60,000 nt of DNA from Apostichopus japonicus (lineage: Eukaryota; Echinodermata; Holothuroidea; Aspidochirotida; Stichopodidae). The stretch spans positions 21,715,841 through 21,775,840 of the forward strand of contig NC_092575.1 in the NCBI RefSeq assembly GCF_037975245.1. Reading direction: 5' to 3'. A model generated the notes under the pieces. The model was not told the origin of the DNA. It was given only the letters and a program-made list of their open reading frames with translations, and made no database searches. The translations under genes were made by a program, and so were the position numbers. Shown in pieces: positions 12,508-24,500 of the stretch (positions within the stretch are counted from its first letter, which is position 1; each line of letters opens with the position of its first letter).

Positions 12508-15500
12508 GTCCCTGTATTCTCATAGTATACTCAAGAAGTTGTAATACTTTTACTAAAATAGCTAATATATAATTAACATTATTTAATGCATTCATACTTT
12601 TATCAGATGTAATATATGAATATCATCTTATAATATAACCATTCCCCTGTTACACCTCCCCTATCCAAACCCCACCTCCTCCGTAGGCTTAATCTGTTTT
12701 CTCTTTCAATAAAGAGAGCAGTCACAATGTGTTTCATTCATGATATTATTCTCCAGTTTCAATATCTGCTTACATCTGTCAACCTTCAAACATATCTCGA
12801 TCTTCATTTATCCTGAAATCTATGTTTCAGAAAAAAAGTAAAAAAGTTATGAAAGACCCTCCAGTTACTGTACTGTTTTCCAATTTTCTTTTCGTTTCCC
12901 AAAACACTTCTTTTTTTTCTTTAATAGAAGATACAAATGTTACTTCTCAGTTTGTGGGTACAGCTTAGGAATGAAATTCTTCAAGTTGCATATTCATGAA
13001 CACATTATCATACATTATAATCTAATTTATTATAAACTGTTATTTGTCAGTTTGCAGGTATTAGCTTAGGAAAGAAATTCTTCAAGTTGCATATTCATGA
13101 ACTCATTATTATACATTATATTCTAGTTTTTTATAAACTGTTATTTCTCAGTTTGAAGGTATAGCTTAGGAAAGAAATTCTTCAAGTTGCATATTCATGA
13201 ACATATTATCATACATTATAATCTAATTTATTATAAACTGTTATTTGTCAGTTTGCAGGTATTAGCTTAGGAAAGAAATTCTTCAAGTTGCATATTCATG
13301 AACTCATTATTATACATTATATTCTAGTTTTTTATAAACTGTTATTTCTCAGTTTGAAGGTATAGCTTAGGAAAGAAATTCTTCAAGTTGCATATTCATG
13401 AACACATTATCATACATTATAATCTAATTTATTATAAACTGTTATTTGTCAGTTTGCAGGTATTAGCTTAGGAAAGAAATTCTTCAAGTTGCATATTCAT
13501 GAACTCATTATTATACATTATATTCTAGTTTTTTATAAACTGTTATTTCTCAGTTTGAAGGTATAGCTTAGGAAAGAAATTCTTCAAGTTGCATATTCAT
13601 GAACATATTATCATACATTATAATCTAGTTTATTATAAACTGTGTTATTTGTCAGTTTACAGGTATAACTTAGGAAAGAAATTCTTCAAGTTGCATATTC
13701 ATGTACACATTATCATACATTATAAATTAGTTTATTATAAACTGTGTTGACCTTTATGTTGTGGTACAAGTACAAACAAAAGATATTGAAACTAATAAGA
13801 TCCTGTATCAATCTGGGTACATCTAATTTGCATGTAAATCATGAACAGCAAGAAGGGTATGAACAAAACATGAAATTAAAAATTATTGTGTAGAACTGGA
13901 TTTGATCCAGTGATATCAAGAAGTCACATGCTCCAGAAAGTTGGCAAGCTACTAAACTATCGTTCAATAGACCATATCCATGGAGCTTGGAATACCTGTA
14001 TGTGACTATGTTTACACCCATTCATTGCTTCCACACCAAATCATCATTGCATTTTGCAATTATCTTGTTGTTCAGAGATTATATGGGATGGTATCCCCAA
14101 GCCTTTTTTCCCCACCAAACTTTAAACAATTATTTTTTGCAATTGGCAAAGACAAAGTTTCAACCAAAACATTTGTAAACGTGACATTTTTAGTATTCAC
14201 ATTCAAAATTTCAAATTCAGACAAATACTGGTGTGGCAAATTCATAAATCTTAAAAATAAAATAAAAAAATAAATTAAAAAAAAGTGGATTCTACCGATG
14301 AGAGTAGATGAGCTGAGTTGATGAAACACCACAAGAATTGTTTTTTAAACTTCCAGAATATCAATTTTGTTTCCCTCCATTTAGGGCTTAAATCCCCATC
14401 TGTTTACTCTAGCATGCATTCAGCTTAACCAGTATGATTATTAGCCATTATGAGAAATTGAAGGAAAATGCAAGATATTCATTCCTTTGGATTTCAGGGC
14501 ATAAAAACTAAACCTACTCATTTTAAATAATGCACCATTGTTTCCTACTCGGGGGATTTTAAAAGAAACTTTTCCGACTTTTATTTTAAACCCAATGATT
14601 ATTTAGATATATAGTTGCTTGCCTATAACTTGTAAAAAATCACCTTTTGTTTTAACTGTTCCTTGTTTTCTTGTAGTATCTACTGGGATTATGCCCTGAC
14701 AGTCAACCTAGAGGATATCGTTTACCTCCATTGTCACCAGCAACGTAAGTACTTGTAAATATTAGTAACCTAAACCACAAAGGGGGCTGGATAAGAGCAG
14801 ACAGTCTTAAAACAATACCCCAGCAAAAATTCCCCTTCTCTTTATTTCCTAGTACAATCTATCGTGATTTATGTAAAGTGTGTAAAACCACATCGCACTG
14901 GAAGTACAAGCTTTGTCATGTCTCAACTAATGGACTTTTTAAGAGTTGAAAATTGTAGTGAATTATTGAACATTATTGATCATCAGTAGTTTTGATTCTG
15001 GCTCCCATCTGGGTGTTTGATTTGAATCTTATGGTATGTTAGACTAGACAGATTCTATCACAATGGGTTTAGTCAGGTTCAATCTAGAAACTGTTTATTA
15101 CCTGTAGGATCCTTTATTTAGCTTTTTTTACATTTTTTTAATTTAATTTTTCAATTATTTATCTTTGTTTTTTAGCTCTTCTTCAGGAATAGATTACTGA
15201 AGGTTCAAATATCATCTTATTGCCTGTTGAACTTAATTTACGTGTCTTGGTTCTTCAAATGTTTCTTCTGTTGGTAGTTTTAACTATAATCATGGATGGT
15301 TCTTTGTCTGTGCAGATATATCTGCAATAACATAATATGGCATTTCTTGTTGTTACAGGAATATTTTTAGCCTCCTTTAGTTTCATCTTCAATTCATCCA
15401 TTTACTTCGTTCCTCGCTTACCTGTCTCCCCACAACATTAGCACCCTCATTCTACCGTGCCTAGAATGTCTTGGTAACCTTTTAACACTGTGCACCCTCT

Positions 15501-18500
15501 ACGACCGGCTCCTCTGGTCACAGCCCTTCCTTCTCATTCTACCATCCAAAGTGTCTAGAACGTTATTTTCGAGCGGATTTTTTCACTTATCGTATTTTTT
15601 TATTCCTCTCTCTTCGTTGACAGCTGATTGCGGAGGTACGTTGGTTTTGGTCGGACAAGATGGCGTCCAGTATCCACCCATCCATTTCCCATGCGGTGGT
15701 CACCTACTGGCATTCCTTACCTGCCTGGAGAATGGACTCTTGCCACGTGGACTTCTGGATCCACCCCTCTGGCTGCAAAGGGGTAAGGGAAAGGTCCTCC
15801 CCAAGCTTAAGCGTAAGTCGTCGGCTCAACAGCTTAATCCGGGGGGTTCGGAGTCGACGTCCCCGAAGGAGGGGACTCAGATCTTTGAAGGTGAGGAGGC
15901 CACAGATTATGTCTTCAGGATCATCTCAGCGTTCAAACCTGACATCGGTGAGTATCTCAGAGGACATGATGTCCTCGTAACTGTCGTGACCAGCCATTTC
16001 AATATATCATTTATCAGCCAAGTCTAGTTTTCAGAGATTTAGTCATTTCTGAAAATTATTCTCATGACTTTATCAGTTAGAACTGGTACTGGTGAGTATA
16101 CCCCATTAATCAGTTCAAACTGATGTGTGTTATAATTTCTTAACATGTGTAACATGTATGACCAGTTGCTAAACAGAAACTACTAAACACACAATCTATA
16201 TGCAAAATGATTTACTGGACTAATCAAACTACCGTCAAGGTTTCCCCAATAATTTCGTCCACATTTTAAGAGAAAGTGGATGACACTTTACTGAAAGATG
16301 CTTACAATCTGAAATTTGAACCATCTTTGCATACTAGTGAAAGTGTTTATCGTAACTAAGGGACCGGTGGATAAAAGGCCTGTGTTGAAAAGAACGAAAC
16401 CCTTACATCTCGATAGATCTTATTGTTCACCCCTTGCAATAAGTTGAGACCCCCCCTCACTAGTCAAACCAAAGGTGTTTTTTTTCACCCAGGGGACAAT
16501 CCGCTTTCTTCTTCTTCTGTCTGAAATGGTCTCCAAGTCGGTAAGAATTTCCAAGTATAGAACTTCAAAGCGAGGTAATACTGTTTAGTTGGATGGTACG
16601 CCACAAATTGAAACGTGTAATATTAACTAGGATTCCAAATCTTTCTCTCCCAAGATCACGACGAGGCGATTCTACATAGCCCGCCCAAATTCACAAATTT
16701 CCCCTGGTCCCTTAAAGACTTTGGACCGCGACACCAACTTATCCGTCAGAACCTTGTGCAATCGCTTCACTCTCCGAAATCCGTCTACGCTCCCCTTTCG
16801 CCCGTCAACGAGCTCTCATCCCCGACACCTCATCACCAATGGGCGGAGCAAGGGTCTGTTACTTCACCTACCTTGATATGTCAAAAAAATATATAAATTA
16901 GTGAACACATTTCTCTGGTTGAAGATTTTCCTATTAGCTTCTTTAATACTGATTTAAAAGCAAAAAAAATCTTTCTCTATTAGTATTTAAGACCACTCCA
17001 CAAATCCAGGGCTCCTTCACAGCTACAGAACTGCACAAAGGTGTGTTTGACAAGAATGATTATGTCAGTATGTTATCATAAAAAAAATTATGGTCAAAAG
17101 ACTATGTTGAATTTTTCCAAAATAGAGCATAATTCCACAATGGTAACAGTGCAGTATTTTCTAAGAGATATGTTTTTCACATGTTAATAAATGACCAAAA
17201 AGAGTTTAGAGTATTAGCTACAAGCATTTTGGGGTTTATTTTACAGTTGGAGATCTAAAACGAAAGTAAAAAGAGTTGCTGATCTACTGCAGAGAACTTT
17301 ACAGACTGGCTTTATTGCACAGGTATCCCCAAAAAATTGATGCTAATTTCTGCTTATCTTTTTTCTAATTTCTGTTCATTGTGTTTCTTTCTCTCTACAG
17401 TTCATCGATCAAACTGCTTTGTGATACGATGAGGAAGCAGATTATATCCAGAGCCTTTTATGGATGTAAGCTAGTAACAATTGTTTCCCCATATTTTCTT
17501 CAAAAGAACTTTTTATAATAGCTTGGTGAGATTTATGTCAGAACAGATGTTCAAAACCCTTCGGTTCCATTTTGGTAATTCGAAAAACAAATTTTGACCA
17601 CCGAGCAGCCTTGTTTTGCATGCAAAATTCTGGGCAGACAATTGGTATTGTGATTAACTGATATGACTAAAGTTTCTTATGAGTTGGGGTGGGGGGGTGG
17701 GGAAGGAGGAGGGGAACATTGGGTAAGTAGGTCAAACAATTCATAGCAGTATAAAGAAGGTTGAGTAAGTCATTTCAGGATGAAAGAGCTGTAACCATTT
17801 TAACTTTTGCTCTTGTCAGTTGGTTTGAGTGTCTTATATTTGTAGTTATCCCTAAGTAAATAATTAAACAAACGGGTAGCATTGACTAATTTATCTGGTC
17901 TCGCAAAATGCTATGCACGATGGGCAAACTGCTTCACAAGTGCAAAGATGAATAGCAGTTTGTTAACACAGCCATCCACAGGATCTTATAAGAGACCATT
18001 AATCACGACTTTTCAAAACCTGCGACACAAAACTTTGAACACTAAATTCTTCCTTGGGTATAATGTAGGCAACTATTCCAGAATTAGAAGTTTGAGTATG
18101 CACTCAATATAAGTCTACTTGATATATGTATGTATGTATGTATGAATGTATGTATTTATATATATTTATATGTATGTTTGTCTCTCGTCAGGGCTGGCAC
18201 ACTGTAGACACTTAAGGACAGTCCGCACTCACCTCTCAGGTTTAGTTCACCCAGAGATCATTTGGTCCGAACAGAGGCAAAATGAAGAGCAGGGAATGAC
18301 CGAGGAAAAATGGAGGTCCTTATTCCAGGATGATAGGGTAAGAAATATTCCTCTTATTTGAAGGCCTTTTGCAGTAGAGCGTCTGCTCCCTGTCGGCCCC
18401 TCTTCCTACACCCCGACCACGACAGCAAAATTGAGTTTGTGTTCTCCCTAGAATTGAATGTAAGCCTTTCAAAAATGTTGGATTTGGAAGGGAGAGGAAG

Positions 18501-21500
18501 TGGAGGTTGACCCTGAAGTAGGTCAGTGGGGGTACAGTGCTAAAATGTTACCAACTTTTGTAGGCTAGGTAGATTTGAGTGCATATGTAGATTGGAGGTA
18601 GGTAAGTATTGTCATTGTAAATACCTAAACCAGTAAGTTTTGGGGATCTTTTACTCTCCTCTTGCTCAAAAGACCACAGAATTTTTTTACAGATAATTTG
18701 TTTCCTCTCTCACCTGTCTCCTCAAACCTTTCTCACTCTACCATGTATAGAGTGACCTTTTGACCTTCTAGCATCAGCCTACTTTTGGGGTCAGTCAAAC
18801 TTGGAACAATCCCCCCCCCCTTCCCACACATACCAAACTGTCTTTTGGTTTGCTTTTCAAGTTAAGTTCACAATTTTTTCATTTCCATCAATGTTAAGCT
18901 TTCTTGTGAATAGTCTACTCGACTGGCCATTTAAAAGTCTATCTATTGAGTCTGTCCTTGCTGTTTCTCTTGCCAGGTCATTGATGAGAAGGAAGTGATG
19001 CGGTCAATTTACTTTGGTGGTGTGCAACACGAAATAAGACATGAGGTAAGGAAGATTGGTTCTTCAAAACCACAGTCAGAAATGAATTATGTGAGACTTA
19101 TGGACAAGCTTTGAATTAAAAAAAATTTTTTTTTAAAAATATCATGATATTTTACTATTTGATATGTGTGATTGTATTGCTTTAACATGTATATGTAAGT
19201 GCTATCCCTCCAACAGGATGTGAAGAAAACAAAAAGGTTTCTTTATGAATCAGTATTCAAAACTTTTCTCAAATTTGCTTCAAGAATTCATTTGACTTTG
19301 GGGAAGAGAGAAAAGGAGGGGAAGGGGGGGGGGGTAGGAAAGTGATAGGGGGATAGAGGATAGAAAGTGCACACTAAGCTTGAAGAGTACCAGTGGCCAA
19401 TTTGAAATTTGCTATTGCCGTTGTTAGTTTTGTCCAAGCCATTTTAATAATGATGTCTGTATTTTATCGTATAAACAGGTCTGGCCGTACCTACTTGGTC
19501 ACTATCAGTTTGGGCTGACCGAGAAAGAGAGAAACGAGATTGATGAGAGCACCAGGATCAATTTTGAGCAGATCCTCGCCGAGTGGATGGCCGTGGAGAC
19601 GATCATCAACCAGAGGGAAAGAGACACTCAGGCTGCAAAGGTCTCCTCCGATAACAGCTCAGATGTAAGTAAACATTGTGGTGCCATCAAAGGACGATAC
19701 AAAAGTGGGTTATTTTTGTTTAATTTTAATTTACTGACCGCTTACCCAAAATGTCACACAATCTGGAAATAGGGAAATTGAGTTGGACACTCCATTTGAT
19801 GTTACCTAATAATGCTTTATATACATCAATTGTTCAAGTTTGAAGAAATATTCCTGTTTGAAATTGAAAGTTGAAATTCTTGAAATATTTAGTCATCATA
19901 ACGTAGGTTATCTCTGTAGTAGAATGTTAGTTAACAGTAATGCTAACACCGATGGCCCAAGATTGGGATTAGAGGATATGCAACTGTCATGTATCCTCTG
20001 ATCAATGAAGGTTGATTAGAGGAACTGAAGAGAAACAGCTTGCCGGATGAGGAAGACAGACATTTTGATTTGTGATAAAAATAAAAGTGATGAGAAATGA
20101 AGAATGACTGGGATTTACAGATTTCATCATTGGATCACATGTTGTTATTCATCGCCAGAAGAACAACACGGGATGTGACAGTATCTTCCAAGTGTTTCAA
20201 GTACCGACTAGCCATTAATGAGAAGGCTCAGTAAAGTATAGTCAACGTGGATTTTACATTCCTTTATTTAAACCAACACTTTTGTTTATTTGGAGATATT
20301 GTTAACTTTAAAATATACACCTGCTCACCTCGATGATAATTTCTGCTCTCTTGCTAGCTGTTCGACAGCGGTCAGATACCCCTGGAGGGTCACGACCCCA
20401 GCTTGGACAGCGAGGTCTTTGAGTTGGAAGAAGACGACGAGTACGTCGAGAGCGGCGAGAGGCTGAACGACCTCAACGAGGAGCAGCGTGAGTTTGTGAA
20501 GAAAGAGGACTACGTGATAATCCGATGCAGAAGTCCTAGGCAGGACACCCTGGAAACAGAGACGGGTAGAAGCCTGGCCAGCGAGGTGTCCGGGGACCCC
20601 CCTAACGACCCCCTCATAAACGGGAAGGGATCCCCGCACGGAAGCGATGAAGGGTTCGGTGATTCCATCAGCGTCGGAGAGAGCGTGGATAGCTCAGGAC
20701 ACGCTGGAGCTCCTCCCCAAAGACAATCAGTCACAGAGAGTATCAAAGAGGAGGAGGGAAGCGAGGGTTCCATGACCGAAGGTGGGAAAGAAAAGTCAGA
20801 AGGGAACTCGGGGGAGGTTGCAGGGAAGGGCATCGATGAAGTAGAGGGGGGTGTCGTGGGTAAAGAGGTCGGGGACGAGGGTAGTTCAGACGATACTGCA
20901 ACCGTTAAAAACGATGACAAAATAAGTGCAATCAGAGTGGAGATGTGCAATGGTCACACAATTTCGGAAGATGAACTCGAGGGAGAGAAAGTAGAAATTG
21001 ACGATAAATCCTTAAATATTCCCGAGTTGAGCGGTCACCTGACGGCTGAAACGAACACCATGTCACCGGCATCGTCTAATGGAGGAGTCTATGCAGTAAG
21101 TCATCCATCAACTTGCTTCAAGTCCTGTTGCTAGGCAACCGGCAAAAACTGGTTTTCTTGTTAATCCTTCCATCGCCTGGTTGTCATACTTCTCAGGGTT
21201 GGATCTGTCCCTTTAATTTTAATCAGCCTTGAAAATTACCCAGTAGTCATTCCAGAAATTACTTATCAGTGAGTCTGTGGTGTTTCACAGCAACTTTTCT
21301 GCAAAAATCTGATATTTTCATAATTTTTTATGTATTTTTCATGTACAACAATTTACAAAAAGAGATAATTTTCTTTGTTCATTCTCCAGAACGATCTGCT
21401 CGACTCGTTCAGTCTCAACCTTCATCGCATCGACAAAGACGTCCAGAGGTGCGACCGAAACTATTTCTTCTTTACCACAGCTAACCTGGAGAAACTACGT

Positions 21501-24500
21501 AACGTCATGTGTACTTACGTCTGGGAACACTTAGACGTGGGCTATGTTCAAGGAATGTGCGACCTAGTCGCACCTCTACTGGTGATTCTCGAAGACGGTA
21601 AGTAACCCTGGAGAGAAAACCGACAAAGGATGTAAATTGAAGCGAAGGTCCGTGTATCTGTGTTTGTGGATTATGTTCAGAGAAATGTGGGGGGTGTTTG
21701 CAGCTCCTTTGACTGGCAATTACTGGGCCTAAATATATAAATGTCAATATATTATTAATATGAGATTGGGCATGGTTATTAGTTAGCTGCAGCATTGGGT
21801 CAGTGTTTACCACAGATCTGTTATTTATGTAATTAACAACCAATGTATTGTCCTAAAATTAATGAGGTCTTGAGTGTTGTGAATTCATTTCGACTGAAAA
21901 AGTGCTGATCAAGACCTTTGTTTTGCTTAATGTGTTGTTTTTGATAAACTTCAAACTAGTCAGCTTTTGTAGTGTGATGGCTTTGACTCTTGTGGTTTCT
22001 GTATGATACAAAAGTGTAGCAAAGGCTCAATTATGAGAATCTTGTGTATAAGGTCAATGAATCTGCTAGGAATGAATTTGTAAGAATTGCCAACAATTTT
22101 CAAGCTACTTAGGGACAATCTCTACCTTCCAAGCTTAATTCTCTGTGTAATGAAACTAATTCTAATATAAAAAACCCAAGTATCACTCCATGTTTTAGAA
22201 TATTACTCTTTAAGAACTCTTTTATTTATAGTGCAGCCCTTTTGTTTGTACAGTATTGCCTTTTAGCCGACATATGGAATGTCAAAAGTGTCTCTCTCTC
22301 ACGTACATCAAATAAAACGTACATCAAATGAAATGTACATCAAATAAAAATAAAATTCCAGCTCACTCAAAAATGTGCAAGATCGTGGTAGATGAATTGT
22401 AGATAAAATGTGGGATTGTCCTGAAATGCTGAAACGGGTTAAATCGATAATTTCGATAAATGAGCTCTAACCACTCCAACCTCTACTGTTGTTTGTATCC
22501 ACAGAAGCCAAGACCTACAATTGCTTCTGCGAGCTGATGAAGAGAATGTGCAAAAATTTCCCCCACGGAGGAGCAATGGACAATCATTTTGCTAACATGA
22601 GGTCTCTTATTCAGGTTGGTTTTAGCTGTCTTGTTTGTTATCGAGTTAGTGAACAAAAAACCTTTCCTGATTTCGTCTTCTCGTGTTAATGTGGTAGATT
22701 CCGACTGGGACAAAATGGTTCAAACAGAAGAGGATTTCGTGTTTTGTTTTCAACTGTGTCTTGTTATTAACTTGGGAGGGGGAGGGGATGGGAGGGGAGG
22801 TGAGGGGGAGGGGAGGGGAGGTGAGGGGAGGGGAGGTGAGGGGGAGGGGAGGGGAGGTGAGGGGGAGGGGAGAGGGAGGGGAGGTACTGGCTTCATGTCA
22901 TATCTGACTTCACATTTGTCAAGAAATATGAGTGACTTTGAACGATTTAATCCCATCTTTTATAAGTTGAGAAGACAGTTTATGAACCTTATATGACTGA
23001 CCATCGTTGCCCCAATAAGAACTGTTTGATTGACAACCAGCAAAAGAGTGAAAGTACTCGTCTTCCATTACTTCCCTGTCTAATGTCATTGTGATAATAT
23101 CCAACACCTCCTCAGCCCCACTAGTTAATTGCAAAATGCCAAACCATGACCTTAAAAGCATATCAACTTGGTGAACAAGTTTTTATTATATTTATAGGGG
23201 CCTTTAGAGTGCATACTTGTCACAGTGACCTAACATATTTCTAACAAAACTTCTCTAATTTTTTAATTTTATGAACAATTATAACAAATATGATGTTGTG
23301 GATAGGCTTTGAGTTAAGGTTTATGATCAAGGAAGTACAAGAGGAAAGTAAATCTTAGATTGTATGCTGTAGTTGCACATCAAAGCTTATACCTTGTTAC
23401 GGTCTTGTTACATGTGTGAAGAAATGTTAATTATGAATGCATCTCTTTGATTTTTCAGATTCTGGACTCAGAGATGTTTGAGTTGATGCATCAGAATGGA
23501 GACTACACTCACTTTTACTTCTGCTATCGATGGTTTCTCTTGGATTTTAAGAGAGGTTGGTGTACCCTTCTTATTTCTTCATCACCATGTCATATCATCT
23601 TGTAGGCTCATGCAGAATATAAAGAAACATCTTCCAAATCTCAACTTTCAAGATTTATCAGCAAAAGTTTAAATAAAACCAGAAAAAAGGTGAAATATCA
23701 ACCAAAAATTATTGATATTTCAAACCAGCTTGTCTTTCCATTTCTTATTTCCAAAAATAAGTGGTTTGAAATTTCACAGATCATCCTGGGTAGCAAAGTA
23801 AACTTTGAATAAAGCTAGAGGTATATAGACTCTTTAATACATAACATACAAACTGATGCTACTTTAACTGAACTGTTTCCAAGGTAACAGAATCAACCAC
23901 TAGTCTAAAACAGGTAGGTGACCAATATTCATTGAGGGAAAGTATCTTATACCACTTTATGTTCATGTACCCACCTGTTGCAGCCACGCTTTAGTATTTT
24001 ACATCTTTTTTTGTTTTGTGAGGTCACAGGTCAACTCAGGGTGGTAGTAAATTTAAGCATCACCACATGCGTAGCAAGGAACATTTGGCTACTGAGATCT
24101 GTGTGTGCAATTGACTACAGCTTTATCAATATGTAGGACATCAATTACAGTGTTAGAAGTGCTTTCACATGGTTACTATGAAAGTATGTACTGATAGCTT
24201 GACAAAACTTCAAGGTCCATGGTATAAATCGTAGGGTTAATCCTGTGGGTGTTAATGTGTGGGCTAAAGCAGATCATGTGTGAACAGATCTGTGCATTAG
24301 TTCCAATAAAGATAACCTAGCAATAAATATGCACCAACTGGTAAAACGGACCGTTGTACTAACTCAGGCATCTTGTGGCCCTGCACTGAATAAAGTACAC
24401 ACCTCAAAGGTGGTAAAGTCAAAATTTAAAAGTCAGTAAAGTCTCCTCCCATTTCCAGTTAGCAATTTTATTCAACATGAATTTGCATAATGTCTCCTGC

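Larger units (their letters stand above)
6434..14676 (+). other. SGSM intron 6 (8.2 kb, repeat-rich)
   Basis: The largest intron visible in the gene. It holds a 31-bp minisatellite, a 44-bp duplication, two related MITE-like elements, TA-rich palindromes, a 94-bp (AT)n run, a 201-bp dimeric satellite and a tRNA-derived SINE-like piece, each listed separately. The rest is AT-rich with no coding block. Confidence 0.7.

Noticed and set aside
12170-12595. 141-codon minus-strand frame and its plus-strand partner
   Set aside because: The core is a Tyr-Ile repeat made by the (AT)n microsatellite.
15551-16027. 158-codon frame taken as a complete gene
   Set aside because: It is SGSM exon 8 (15624-15947) with unspliced intron read-through at both sides.
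20510-20950. 146-codon open frame on the minus strand
   Set aside because: It is the antisense shadow of the GC-rich acidic SGSM exon 14. It lacks a domain and gives only low-complexity Ser/Pro sequence.
22616-22996. Gly/Glu/Arg-rich 126-codon frame and a Pro/Ser-rich minus frame
   Set aside because: Both are readings of the G-rich minisatellite in an intron.
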